A stretch of DNA of 64,000 nt. Source: Agrilactobacillus yilanensis. Lineage in GTDB: Bacteria > Bacillota > Bacilli > Lactobacillales > Lactobacillaceae. This document shows, piece after piece, positions 53,173 through 61,985 of this stretch; within the stretch, counting starts at the first letter, position 1; each line of letters begins with the position of its first letter. Both the position numbers and the translations under genes were made by a program. The notes beneath the pieces are model-generated. The model was not told the DNA's origin. It worked only from the letters and a program-made list of their open reading frames with translations, and made no database searches. The stretch is taken from positions 62,001 through 126,000 of the forward strand of contig NZ_RHOY01000002.1 in assembly GCF_003946725.1 (NCBI RefSeq), read 5' to 3'.

Positions 53173-54236
53173 GCTATCCCCTTCTTTGCGTGAATTCTTA
53201 AATCTGAACCAACTTTAGTAACCGTTTCAATTGTCAATGTCTCTGATATTGACTTTGGCGTTCCGGTTGTAAAACTGGTCAACCCTTGGCCAAAAATTTT
53301 TGGTGCCACATAGGTAATCACATCTTCCCATAAACCGCTTTGTAAAAAGACCTGGTGAATCGCTGCACCACCTTCTACATAAATAGCCTGTAGTCCTAGA
53401 GCAGCCAGCTTTTCCACCACTGCTTCAATCGGCCACTGTGACGCTGTAAAAACATGGCAATGTGCTGGTAGTGCTGCCGATTTTGCCTGGGTCGTAAATA
53501 TGTAAACCGGCACATCAGAGGCTGTGAAAAGCTTCAATGTGGGCTGCTTTAATGTCCGACCCCGACGATCCAAAACAATACGTACGGGGGGATGTTTTAA
53601 ATTTAGCGTTGTCAGTAAATTAGGATTATCAACTAAAACCGTTTCACTACCAACTAAAATACCTTGATAATTGGCCCGTTCACGATGAACATAATCATAA
53701 ACCGCCTGATCGGTAATCGCCGTTTGCGTCCCTTTAGTTTGTGTTAGTTTGCCATCTAACGTGATCGCTTGCTTTAACGTAATCCACGGACGCTGCTGCC
53801 GATAGTAGAAATTATAAAATGGATTTAAGGCCTCGGCTTCTTGGGTTAAAACACCGGTCTTTACTGCAACGCCGTGTTCTTTTAGAAAAGTAATGCCCTT
53901 ACCAGCAACTAACGGATTAGGATCCACTTGCGCAACCACAACTTTAGAAATGCCGCTGGCCACAATTAATTCACCGCATGGTGGCTGCTTGCCCGTATGA
54001 TGACAAGGTTCTAAAGTCACATATAACGTTGCTTTAGCCAGTTGTGTCTTATCCTTAACACTCGCAATAGCTTGTCGTTCCGCATGTTGCTGGCCATAAA
54101 CTAAATGTGCACCAGTACCAATAATTTGATCATCCACAACTAACACGGCCCCAACTAATGGATTCTTGTAAGTTTGATGTTGTCCTAATCGCGCTAATTT
54201 TATAGCAGCGGCCATGAATACTGTGTCTTCGGTCAT
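53157..54236 (-). CDS. ribD: Bifunctional riboflavin deaminase/reductase
   Basis: The 359-residue protein has an N-terminal cytidine-deaminase-like zinc domain (HAERQAI, then TLEPCHHTGKQPPC) and a C-terminal DHFR-like reductase (LKQAITLDGKLTQTKG, VGSETVLVDNPNLLT, YVEGGAAIHQVFL). First gene of the rib operon, directly behind the FMN riboswitch and its terminator. AAAGGATG precedes ATG 54236. Confidence 0.95.
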   Translation of the reverse strand: MTEDTVFMAAAIKLARLGQHQTYKNPLVGAVLVVDDQIIGTGAHLVYGQQHAERQAIASVKDKTQLAKATLYVTLEPCHHTGKQPPCGELIVASGISKVVVAQVDPNPLVAGKGITFLKEHGVAVKTGVLTQEAEALNPFYNFYYRQQRPWITLKQAITLDGKLTQTKGTQTAITDQAVYDYVHRERANYQGILVGSETVLVDNPNLLTTLNLKHPPVRIVLDRRGRTLKQPTLKLFTASDVPVYIFTTQAKSAALPAHCHVFTASQWPIEAVVEKLAALGLQAIYVEGGAAIHQVFLQSGLWEDVITYVAPKIFGQGLTSFTTGTPKSISETLTIETVTKVGSDLRIHAKKGIACLQA

Positions 54237-54265
54237 TAAAAATCACATCCTTTGTAAAAAATGGC

Positions 54266-54297
54266 AACAAAAAACCCCGTGTCTAAAAACACGGGGC
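54266..54297 (-). terminator. FMN-riboswitch terminator
   Basis: 8-bp GC-rich stem CCCCGTGT/ACACGGGG followed on the minus strand by TTTTTTGTT, 30 bases before ribD. Confidence 0.88.
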
Positions 54298-54430
54298 AGT
54301 TAATGGCTAGCTAAATAAATATTTTGACTAATTTAAAATTCAATTTAGACGTTATAAAAACTCAATATTGCTCAAATAAAAAGCCGTCTACAAAAAAATA
54401 ATTGAATCGAAAACCAAATTTGTCAAAATA

Positions 54431-54562
54431 CTCTTTCTTCTCTCATCCAGACTTTCACTGTCGGTACTAGACTCACACTAGTTCCACCGCTATATAGCGG
54501 GTCACGGACTCCAAAATTAATTTTGTTACCGTCGGTCGGGAATTGCACCCTGCCCCGAAGAA
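54431..54562 (-). ncRNA. FMN riboswitch (RFN element)
   Basis: On the minus strand: CTTCGGGGCAGGGTG, AATTCCCGACCGACGGT, GAGTCCGTGACCCGC, GCGGTGGAACTAGTGTGA and CGACAGTGAAAGTCTGGATG, the full set of conserved RFN segments in order. FMN should terminate ribDE-BA-H transcription. Confidence 0.96.
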
Positions 54563-54584
54563 ATCGTATTCAATTGATGGCTTT

Positions 54585-54613
54585 ATCGTAAGCGGATTTT
54601 TTTGATTTGTCAA
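54585..54613 (-). promoter_or_regulatory. Promoter of the riboflavin operon
   Basis: TTGACA (54613-54608), 17-base spacer, TACGAT (54590-54585), about 25 bases upstream of the aptamer. Confidence 0.75.
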
Positions 54614-54770
54614 CAAAAAATTTTATTTTTTTGAACATATCTCTTAATACGCCTGCTATAAAAGCTTAAATTGCTTTTTTTAGACTGAACAATTATAATT
54701 ATCCGTGTAAGCGATTACAAATAATAATTAGTTCTAAAAAATATTTTTTATCTTTTTGGGGGTTAGAATT

Positions 54771-56060
54771 ATGGATGTCGTTACTCATGATTGGTCTAAG
54801 AAAAATTATCTCAAGCTTTGGATGAATGTTTCCATGTGTGTACCCACGTTTTTAGTTGTAGAAACCTTGGCGGGTTACAAGTGGAATTTGGCCACCATCT
54901 TAGTTGTCGTTCTTTTAGGCTCCGCAATTATGGGTCTTTTATGCGGGGTTATGGGAGTTTTAGGCCGACGTTCACAAAAAAACTTTGTCACGTTAATCAG
55001 CGATGTTTTTGGCCATAAATACAGTAAATTCTTTTATTTTCTAAGAGGCTTGGATTGCGCCGGTTGGTATGGCATTAATATCGCCGCCGCAACACAATTA
55101 ATCATTAATCTTATCGCAATTATTACGGGGACTAAAATCGGCAATGTCCCTTATGTCTTTATTTTTATTTTACTATTAGTCGCCAATGCCTTTATTGCCC
55201 AAAGCTCCAGTAAATTACAAAAATTATTAACGATCACGCTAGTGGTTATGGCTGTGGGTATTTTAATGATTCTAATCAATACCGGCAGTCAGATGGTCAC
55301 CAAGGCTAATTTTATTGCCAATAGTCCAATGTTACAAACACGAGATATTATTGGCAGTATTTGTGTCGTTGCCGCTTATTGGAACGGCTTTGCTTTAAAC
55401 ATGTTTGACTTTGGCCGCAATGCCAAAACCGATAAAGATGCCTTTTGGGGGAACTTTGTTGGGATTATCATCGGGATGGCCGCCATGGCGATTATTGCCG
55501 CAATTTTTTCTATCCAAGCTTTTATTACCACCGGCGCTTACAATTGGAATTTGAGTCATTCTCTGCTTTACTTATCAACATCTGTCCCTGTTCATATTTT
55601 TGTTGTTGCCATCTTTTTGATGTTTATGATCTCTACCAATTCAGTAGCAAATTATTACCCAGCGATCCAATGTATTAAAGCTATTCGCAATAAGTCCCAA
55701 GTGTTGATCAACGCTTTGATTTTCTTAATTGTCAGTAGTGCCATCACCCCATTTTTCTTAAGTTCTTCAACTAGCGAAATTGCTTATTATTGGATTAACC
55801 TTTGCGGTACCGTTTTAGCACCATTATTGGCAGTATTAATCTGCTATGTTATTTTGCAAAAACAGAAAATTGTCAAAACCAGTCATTACCGTTGGACTTA
55901 TGTAGGTTGGACTGCTTTATACATGGGTGCCGAAGTTATTACCCGTTCTATTTTAAGTTATTTATGGCTCGTATCCATTATTGGTATTTTCCTAACGATT
56001 GCTATTATTTATCACAACGGCAAGCGCCAGTTAGATCCACTAACGCCTTCTGAAGATTAA
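54771..56060 (+). CDS. NCS1-family permease (cytosine/purine permease type)
   Basis: The 429-residue protein has 12 hydrophobic segments. Typical features: the N-terminal THDWSKKNYLKLWMNVSMCVPTF, GVMGVLGRRSQKNFVTLISDVFGHKYSKFFYFLRGLDCAGWYGINIAAATQLI, and VANYYPAIQCIKAIRNKSQ. CodB-like permeases import nucleobases with H+ or Na+. GGGGGTTAG precedes ATG 54771; an in-frame TTG at 54756 overlaps the ribosome site. Beside the riboflavin operon but divergent and with no riboswitch of its own, so the substrate is open. Confidence 0.85.
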   Translation: MDVVTHDWSKKNYLKLWMNVSMCVPTFLVVETLAGYKWNLATILVVVLLGSAIMGLLCGVMGVLGRRSQKNFVTLISDVFGHKYSKFFYFLRGLDCAGWYGINIAAATQLIINLIAIITGTKIGNVPYVFIFILLLVANAFIAQSSSKLQKLLTITLVVMAVGILMILINTGSQMVTKANFIANSPMLQTRDIIGSICVVAAYWNGFALNMFDFGRNAKTDKDAFWGNFVGIIIGMAAMAIIAAIFSIQAFITTGAYNWNLSHSLLYLSTSVPVHIFVVAIFLMFMISTNSVANYYPAIQCIKAIRNKSQVLINALIFLIVSSAITPFFLSSSTSEIAYYWINLCGTVLAPLLAVLICYVILQKQKIVKTSHYRWTYVGWTALYMGAEVITRSILSYLWLVSIIGIFLTIAIIYHNGKRQLDPLTPSED

Positions 56061-56076
56061 CGAAACGCACTTTTTA

Positions 56077-56104
56077 GCGTCAGAGCAATTGCTCTGGCGT
56101 TTTT
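56077..56104 (+). terminator. Terminator of the NCS1 permease gene
   Basis: GCGTCAGAGC/GCTCTGGCGT with AATT loop (one G-T pair) and a T run. Confidence 0.88.
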
Positions 56105-56151
56105 ATCTGCTAAAATAAAACTAGCGTTACTTTGGAAGGGACCGGTTAAAA

Positions 56152-56928
56152 ATGTTAAATATGTTCGGTATTTTAGAAAAACCTTTGATCACCATTACGA
56201 ATATCATTTGGAGTTTTGATCGCACCACCAAACAGCTGCAAGTACTCCTAGTCAAGCGGGCTCAACCACCTTATCAAAACAGCTGGGCCTTACCCGAAAC
56301 GTTTATGCGGACTCAAGAAAGTGCCGATGAAGCAGCATTGCGCTTAATCCGAGAAAAAATAGGTTTAAATTTATCCGATTTTTATACCGAACAGCTGGCC
56401 ACATTTACCAATCAGCAGCGGACCAGTAATGAGCGGGCCTTGTCGTTAGCTTATATGACTTTCTTACCAGAAATGCCGGCCTTAAAAGCGGGTTACGGCG
56501 CTCTTGAAGCCCGTTGGTTTGCGTTTAGCGCAGTTCAAAAACGGTATTGCCTCAGCAATCGCCAACTAACCTTTCAAACGGCGGCTGAAGCTTCAGAGAC
56601 CGCTTATTATCAAGCTTTAAAGCAGCAACAGCCTGATCAGCACCTGGCCTTTGATCATGAATGGATCTTACGTCTAGCTTGTCAGCGGATTAAAAATAAA
56701 TTGAACTACCAGCCTAATATTTTACTCGTCCTCGGCGCGCAGTTTACACTTAAAGAGGCTCGGATGATCTATGCTGCTTTTTTAGGTATAAAACCTAGTG
56801 AAATTGATAATTCTAATTTTAAAAAAACTCATAAACATTTATTTAAAGATATTGGTATATCTTCTAGTAAACAAATCGGCCGCCCCGCAAAACTTTATCG
56901 ACTTGCGAGCAATAAAGTTGAATTTTGA
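56152..56928 (+). CDS. nrtR: NrtR-like transcriptional regulator (Nudix domain plus winged helix)
   Basis: The 258 residues comprise a Nudix-fold domain (about 10-150) and a C-terminal winged-helix segment (FTLKEARMIYAAFLGIKPSEIDNSNFKKTHKHLF, then QIGRPAKLYRL). The Nudix box is degraded: PETFMRTQESADEAALRLIREKIGL lacks the GG and the EExG glutamates, as expected for a ligand-sensing, non-hydrolytic regulator that binds ADP-ribose or NAD-related ligands. It lies directly upstream of nadB-nadC-nadA, and two tandem palindromes sit between them, so it very probably controls NAD synthesis. Confidence 0.82.
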   Translation: MLNMFGILEKPLITITNIIWSFDRTTKQLQVLLVKRAQPPYQNSWALPETFMRTQESADEAALRLIREKIGLNLSDFYTEQLATFTNQQRTSNERALSLAYMTFLPEMPALKAGYGALEARWFAFSAVQKRYCLSNRQLTFQTAAEASETAYYQALKQQQPDQHLAFDHEWILRLACQRIKNKLNYQPNILLVLGAQFTLKEARMIYAAFLGIKPSEIDNSNFKKTHKHLFKDIGISSSKQIGRPAKLYRLASNKVEF

Positions 56929-56957
56929 GAACATTTGCGGTAAAGTGTAGCTTAATT

Positions 56958-56982
56958 AATAAAAGTATTTGGTACTTTTATT
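56958..56982. promoter_or_regulatory. Candidate NrtR operator 1
   Basis: Perfect inverted repeat AATAAAAGTA-TTTGG-TACTTTTATT, 30 bases after the regulator stop. It may also act as a terminator because TTTT follows. Confidence 0.65.
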
Positions 56983-56992
56983 TTTTAACGTG

Positions 56993-57017
56993 AATAAAAG
57001 TCTAAAATACTTTTATT
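56993..57017. promoter_or_regulatory. Candidate NrtR operator 2
   Basis: AATAAAAGTc-TAAAA-TACTTTTATT, same 25-base architecture, centres 35 bases from operator 1. A -10-like TAAAAT lies inside. Confidence 0.65.
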
Positions 57018-57060
57018 GCTTATGCGTCTTTGAAACTTATACAAATCGCTATGAAAAGAG

Positions 57061-57119
57061 GTGTGTTGCAAAAGATGTCGGTCTTTTAAGCTTTTTTTGA
57101 CAGACTTGCACCTGCAACA
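57061..57119 (+). promoter_or_regulatory. Hairpin leader directly before nadB
   Basis: GTGTTGCA (about 57061-57068) pairs with TGCAACAC (57112-57119), ending three bases before the nadB ATG. No Shine-Dalgarno sequence is visible there. A 12-codon reading frame at 57051-57089 (MKRGVLQKMSVF) overlaps the left arm. Confidence 0.4.
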
Positions 57120-57122
57120 CTT

Positions 57123-58601
57123 ATGAAAAAAGTCATTATCATCGGTGCCGGCTTGGCCGGCTGCTATTTGGCGATGCTCCTGCAAAAAAACTGTCAAGTG
57201 ACTTTGGTTACTAAAGGGGCGCGCCAAGACAGCAATTCTATGTTAGCGCAGGGCGGAATCGCTGCCGCCTTGGACCCTGGCGATTCACCAGCTGCCCATG
57301 AACAAGATACGTTAAAAGCCGGTCAATATCATAATCAAGCTTTGGCTGTAGAACAATTAGTGCATGTGGGTCCTGAATTGGTCCAGCAATTAATTGCAAT
57401 GGGGATGAATTTTGATCGAAAACCTACAGGTGATTTAGATTTCGGGCTTGAAGGCGCCCATAGTCACCACCGTATTCTCCACGCCAATGGGGATCAAACC
57501 GGCGCTGCCCTGACGACTTTTGTTCAACGGCAACTGGCCTATGTTACTTGGCTGACGAATACTGCAGCCATCGAGCTTTACACTAACAAAGGTGTTTGCC
57601 AAGGGGTTTTAGTCCGGGACATTGAAAGCGGTCAACAGCGCATTTTAACGGCAGATGCCATTGTGTTAGCCACAGGCGGCTTAGGTAATTTATACGATTT
57701 CACAACTAACAACGAAACCATTACTGGGGATGGCTTAGTTTTGGCTGCCCGACAAAAAGTTGCTTTAAAGGATATGGCTTTTGTCCAGTTCCACCCTACT
57801 GTTTTAGCGTTGAATAATCGCTGCTACGGCCTCATCACCGAGGCTATCCGCGGCAGTGGTGCTATTTTAGTGGATGAACATCAAACGCCTATCATGGCTG
57901 ACACACCGCAAAAGGATCTGGCACCTAGGGATGTGGTGGCGCGCCGATTAAAACTTTGGCAGCAAAATGGCCATCAATTATTTTTGGATATTACAAATGT
58001 TTCAGATTTCACACACCGTTTTGCCGGTGTCTGCGCCAATTTGGATAAACACCATGTGCCTTTTAGAAAGACACACCTCATTCCGATTCAGCCTGGTGCG
58101 CATTTTATGATGGGCGGTATTCAGACTGATTTATCTGCCCAAACGTCACTTTCTCGTTTATTTGCAGTAGGTGAAGTTGCTTGTAACGGTGTCCACGGGG
58201 CCAATCGTTTGGCCAGTAATTCCTTACTGGATTGCTTAGTCAGTGCGCAAAAAGCGGCAATGGCTATTATGACTTTAACCAATCTGCCACTGGCTAATTT
58301 CAAGTATAGTCCCACCTTATTTGTGACCCCAAAGCTACCAACTTTAGCGGTACTGCAAAAAAAAGCTTGGCACTACTTAGGTATTGAACGAACTCGAATA
58401 GAGTTGCGGACATTTTTAATTTGGCTAAAACAATATAATTTCTTGCAATTACAACCGAGCCAGTTGAGTCAAAAAGAACTGACGATAGCAAATTTATGTT
58501 ACTGTGCGCAACTAATTGCTGAGGCCGCTTTAGCTGAGCCAAAAAGTATCGGTGCCCATTATTTGAAAGAGGAAATAACCCATGAATCCAGTCATCACTA
58601 A
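57123..58601 (+). CDS. nadB: L-aspartate oxidase
   Basis: The 492-residue flavoprotein oxidises aspartate to iminoaspartate in de novo NAD synthesis; anaerobically fumarate can be the acceptor. FAD motif IIIGAGLAGCYLAMLL is at the very N-terminus, followed by NSMLAQGGIAAALD, GLEGAHSHHRILHANGDQTG, VLATGGLGNLYDFTTN, FVQFHPTVLA, ITEAIRGSGAILVDE and MMGGIQTD. The N-terminal FAD motif fixes the start at ATG 57123, although no ribosome site is seen. It overlaps nadC by 20 bases. Confidence 0.94.
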   Translation: MKKVIIIGAGLAGCYLAMLLQKNCQVTLVTKGARQDSNSMLAQGGIAAALDPGDSPAAHEQDTLKAGQYHNQALAVEQLVHVGPELVQQLIAMGMNFDRKPTGDLDFGLEGAHSHHRILHANGDQTGAALTTFVQRQLAYVTWLTNTAAIELYTNKGVCQGVLVRDIESGQQRILTADAIVLATGGLGNLYDFTTNNETITGDGLVLAARQKVALKDMAFVQFHPTVLALNNRCYGLITEAIRGSGAILVDEHQTPIMADTPQKDLAPRDVVARRLKLWQQNGHQLFLDITNVSDFTHRFAGVCANLDKHHVPFRKTHLIPIQPGAHFMMGGIQTDLSAQTSLSRLFAVGEVACNGVHGANRLASNSLLDCLVSAQKAAMAIMTLTNLPLANFKYSPTLFVTPKLPTLAVLQKKAWHYLGIERTRIELRTFLIWLKQYNFLQLQPSQLSQKELTIANLCYCAQLIAEAALAEPKSIGAHYLKEEITHESSHH

Positions 58602-59418
58602 ACAAACCATTGAACGTTTCTTAATCGAAGATCTCGGTTTCGGCGATCCCAGCACCCAAATGTTTGCCGCCCAAAAAATTAAAGGTCAATTTGTGGCAAA
58701 ACAAACGGGGCTGCTATGCGGCCAAGCTATCCCTCAGCAAGTCTATGATTGCTTAGGCGCTGCTACCTACACCCCATTATTAGCAGAAGGCAGTCCGGTT
58801 CTGCCTGGTACCGTCATTGGCACCGTCGTTGGCGATGCCGGTGTTTTACTGGCGGGTGAACGGACTATTTTAAATTTAATGCAGCATATGAGCGGCATCG
58901 CGACCACGACACAAACAGCGGTCCAAACTTTAGCCGATCCTGAAATTAAAATTGCCGATACTCGAAAGACAACCCCAGGATTACGTATTTTTGATAAGTA
59001 TGCGGTTACTGTCGGCGGTGGTTATAACCATCGTTTAGGCTTAGATCATGGCATTATGCTCAAGGACAACCATATTGCAGCTGCCGGCAGTCTCACCGCA
59101 GCCGTCACCAAAGCGCGACAATATGCTGGACCAATGATGCAAATTGAAGTTGAGGTAGAAACAAAAGCGCAAGTTCTAGAAGCTGTAGCTGCCAAAGCTG
59201 ATATTATTATGCTGGATAACCAAAAACCTGAAACTATTAAAACTTGGTGTCGTTTAATCCCACCATCTATTATCACTGAAGCTTCCGGTGGCATTACCTT
59301 AGCCAATTTGGCAACTTATCGACACTGCGCAGCAACTTTCATTTCATTAGGCTTTTTAACGAACGCTGTCCAGCCATTAGATCTGAGTTTTTATTTAGAG
59401 GGGGTTATTAAAGCATGA
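58582..59418 (+). CDS. nadC: Nicotinate-nucleotide pyrophosphorylase (carboxylating)
   Basis: The 278-residue quinolinate phosphoribosyltransferase carries FLIEDLGFGDPST, ERTILNLMQHMSGIAT, DTRKTTPGLRIFDKYAVTVGGGYNHRLGLDHGIMLKDNH, IEVEVET and MLDN. It converts quinolinate and PRPP to nicotinate mononucleotide. GAGGAAAT precedes ATG 58582 within nadB; the end overlaps nadA by 4 bases. Confidence 0.95.
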   Translation: MNPVITKQTIERFLIEDLGFGDPSTQMFAAQKIKGQFVAKQTGLLCGQAIPQQVYDCLGAATYTPLLAEGSPVLPGTVIGTVVGDAGVLLAGERTILNLMQHMSGIATTTQTAVQTLADPEIKIADTRKTTPGLRIFDKYAVTVGGGYNHRLGLDHGIMLKDNHIAAAGSLTAAVTKARQYAGPMMQIEVEVETKAQVLEAVAAKADIIMLDNQKPETIKTWCRLIPPSIITEASGGITLANLATYRHCAATFISLGFLTNAVQPLDLSFYLEGVIKA

Positions 59419-60512
59419 TTTTAACCGACTTAAAGGCTAAGTCCGCCTTCAATCAATATTATGACGAAAATCCAGAGGCTCAAATCCAAAGAATTTACGC
59501 AGCCAAAGCCGCCTTTGGGGATGACTTATTAATGGTGGCCCATCATTATCAAAAAGATGAGGTTTTCCAATTTGCGGATGCCCAAGGCGATTCTTTAAAA
59601 TTGGCCCAAATTGCAGCTGAAAATCAACGGGCTAAAAAAATCGTTTTTTGCGGCGTCCATTTTATGGCTGAAACCGCCGATATTTTGACAACAGATGCCC
59701 AAAGCGTTATTTTACCTGATCCAATGGCGGGTTGCTCTATGGCGGATATGGCCAATACTTTTCAGCTCACTCAGGCTTGGGCGCAATTAACCCAACAATA
59801 TGATACCGATATTTTACCGATCACCTACGTTAATTCCACTGCTGCGATCAAAGCTTTTGTCGGTGCCCACCACGGTGTCGTTGTGACTTCTAGCAATGCC
59901 GAAAAAATTGTCGCCTGGGCTTTAAAAAAAGCCAAACGTCTTTTATTTCTACCCGATCAGCACTTGGGCCGCAATACTGCGCTTGCTTTAGGTATCCATC
60001 CTGATGAAATCGGTCTATGGCAAACCCAGCAAATGACTTTACAAGCTGCTCAACCCAATCAAGTTCGTGTTATTTTGTGGGATGGCTACTGTTCTGTGCA
60101 TCAACAATTTAATGTCACTCAAATACAGAAACTACGTCAGCAAGATCCCTTGATAAAAATTATTGTCCATCCCGAATGCAGTCAAGAAGTTGTTGCTGCC
60201 GCTGATGAAGTGGGCTCTACAGCGGCGATTATCAATTACTTAAAAGCAGCCCCCAAAAATAGTCATATTGCTGTTGGAACCGATAACAACTTAGTTGGTC
60301 GCTTAAAGGCGCAATATCAAGACAAGACCATCTCTTTTTTGAATCCTTACGCTTGTTCTTGTATCTTAATGAATCGTATTGACCTCCCCCATCTTGCTTG
60401 GACGATGGATCAATTAATGGCTCAAGAAACCGGTAATGTTATCACTGTTTCTGCAGAAACAAGCTTTTGGGCCAAAAAAGCTTTAGACCGCATGTTGCAG
60501 CTTAGTAAGTAG
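59415..60512 (+). CDS. nadA: Quinolinate synthase A ([4Fe-4S])
   Basis: The 365-residue protein condenses iminoaspartate with dihydroxyacetone phosphate to quinolinate. MVAHHYQKDEVFQFADAQGDSLKLA is present, and likely cluster cysteines are in IVFCGVHFMAE (C79), VHPECSQEV and PYACSCILMN, the three-position pattern of NadA. The cluster is oxygen-sensitive, which explains a cysteine desulfurase gene directly downstream. ATGA overlap with nadC. Confidence 0.95.
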   Translation: MILTDLKAKSAFNQYYDENPEAQIQRIYAAKAAFGDDLLMVAHHYQKDEVFQFADAQGDSLKLAQIAAENQRAKKIVFCGVHFMAETADILTTDAQSVILPDPMAGCSMADMANTFQLTQAWAQLTQQYDTDILPITYVNSTAAIKAFVGAHHGVVVTSSNAEKIVAWALKKAKRLLFLPDQHLGRNTALALGIHPDEIGLWQTQQMTLQAAQPNQVRVILWDGYCSVHQQFNVTQIQKLRQQDPLIKIIVHPECSQEVVAAADEVGSTAAIINYLKAAPKNSHIAVGTDNNLVGRLKAQYQDKTISFLNPYACSCILMNRIDLPHLAWTMDQLMAQETGNVITVSAETSFWAKKALDRMLQLSK

Positions 60513-60520
60513 GTGACCAG

Positions 60521-61621
60521 ATGATCTATTTTGACCACGCAGCTACAACCCCAATGAGCGCAGCCGCTTTAGCAACTTACCAGCAGGTTGCCAAAGCCTT
60601 TTATGCAAACAGTGAAAGTTTGCATCGAGCTGGTAATTCGGCAGGACAACTTATTCAAGAAGCACAAACAACCATCGCTCAGACATTAAACTTGTTACCT
60701 GAAGGTTTGATTTTCACCAGTGGTGGTACTCAAAGCAATCAATTAGGCTTAATGGCATTAGCCCAAGGCAGTTCAAAAAAAGAAATTCTAGTTAGCCCCC
60801 TGGAACATGCTTCGGTTTATCAAGTTTTAAACAAACTTGCCCAAACACAAGAATATCAGATTAAAATATTACCAATAACGGCCACAGGTCAAGTTACTGC
60901 ACAAAGTTTAGCGGCTGCTATTACACCTAATACCGGCTTAATCGTTATCCAAGCTGTTAATCCGATTACGGGTATCTGCCAAAATATTGCCGAACTCAAC
61001 ACCACAGCAACCCATTATAAAGTGCCCTTATTTGTGGATGCCGTCCAAGGTTTGACTAAAATCAACTTAGATTTGCAAAATCTAGCTGGCTTCAGCGCCA
61101 GCGGCCATAAATTTAATGGGCCTAAAGGGTGCGGCTTATTATATTTAAATCCCAATTATTTAACAAAGCCCCTTTTTCAAAATGTTTTTCAACAAAACGG
61201 CTTTTTGCCAGGCACTTTAGATACGCCGGGTATTTTAAGTTTAACTACCGCATTAATGACCAATTTACAGCAACAAGTCACACAATTCACGCAACTGACA
61301 CATTTAAAGGCAGCGTTATTAGCCAATTTAGCGCCCACTATTAAACCCGTAGCGCCTTGGGCAGAATTCCCCGGAATCTGTGGTTTGTTATTACCCCATA
61401 CACCTGGTCAAGAAGCGGTTACTGTTTTAGGTCAGCAGGGCCTTTGTTTTTCAACCGTGAGTGCTTGTAGTTTAAAGGACCCCCGGCCAGATGCAACTTT
61501 AACAGCGCTCGGTTTAAGTGCTTCCGAAAATGAGCGTTACATTCGACTTTCCTTTGGCGCCTTGAATCAAGTTAAAGAAGTTACAAAATTCACAGATATT
61601 TTAAATAGAGATTACGCTTGA
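60521..61621 (+). CDS. NifS/IscS-like cysteine desulfurase linked to nadA
   Basis: The 366-residue PLP enzyme has MIYFDHAATTPM, FTSGGTQSNQLGL, H96 in SPLEHASVY, the PLP lysine K197 in ASGHKFNGPKGCG, and the persulfide-carrying C316 in STVSACSLKDPRPD. It mobilises sulfur from cysteine. Placement 8 bases after nadA matches the NadB/NadA-linked NifS proteins of Bacillus, which mature the NadA cluster. No iscU/sufU is adjacent. Confidence 0.9.
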   Translation: MIYFDHAATTPMSAAALATYQQVAKAFYANSESLHRAGNSAGQLIQEAQTTIAQTLNLLPEGLIFTSGGTQSNQLGLMALAQGSSKKEILVSPLEHASVYQVLNKLAQTQEYQIKILPITATGQVTAQSLAAAITPNTGLIVIQAVNPITGICQNIAELNTTATHYKVPLFVDAVQGLTKINLDLQNLAGFSASGHKFNGPKGCGLLYLNPNYLTKPLFQNVFQQNGFLPGTLDTPGILSLTTALMTNLQQQVTQFTQLTHLKAALLANLAPTIKPVAPWAEFPGICGLLLPHTPGQEAVTVLGQQGLCFSTVSACSLKDPRPDATLTALGLSASENERYIRLSFGALNQVKEVTKFTDILNRDYA

Positions 61622-61678
61622 ATTAAAATTTATTCTGCGCTATTTTGTTATTATAATTAAGAATGATATTCATTTAAG

Positions 61679-61713
61679 AAATAAGCCTACCTATTTCGAA
61701 AGGCTTATTTTTT
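61679..61713 (+). terminator. Terminator of the nad operon
   Basis: AAATAAGCCT / AGGCTTATTT plus T run. Confidence 0.88.
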
Positions 61714-61897
61714 ATATAAAAAATTCCATATAATACCGTGATATAACGCCATTCTTAAAAATTTTTAGGTAATCTAAAATATGGGTTTCCAAATTTGTTC
61801 AAGACAGTTATAATACGTTTAGAGAATAAATTTGTATTTTTAAATAATATATTTCTCTCAGTATTATCTACTTATATTTTGTTGTTTTAGCAATTAA

Positions 61898-61913
61898 TGT
61901 GAATTAGATCACA
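61898..61913. promoter_or_regulatory. CRP/FNR-family binding site
   Basis: TGTGAATTAGATCACA has perfect TGTGA-N6-TCACA half-sites, 72 bases before the reductase start. In Firmicutes this pattern is bound by Crp/Fnr-family proteins such as ArcR or Flp under low oxygen. No clear -35 follows, consistent with activation. Confidence 0.65.
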
Positions 61914-61985
61914 GTTTTTGCTAATTGTTCTAAATTACTTATTTCCACCCTTTTAATTAAATTTTACATAGGAAGAGGCCGCATT

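Larger units (their letters stand above)
61622..61985. other. Intergenic region between the nad operon and the reductase operon
   Basis: Contains the nad terminator (61679-61713), about 180 bases of AT-rich sequence with no gene, and a CRP/FNR-type site (61898-61913). GGAAGAGG at 61971-61978 is the ribosome site of the next gene. Confidence 0.6.

Noticed and set aside
57093-57125. TTGACA at 57097 with CTTATG 17 bases later looks like a promoter for nadB
   Set aside because: Transcription would start inside the coding region and remove the FAD-binding N-terminus; the -10 match is also poor.
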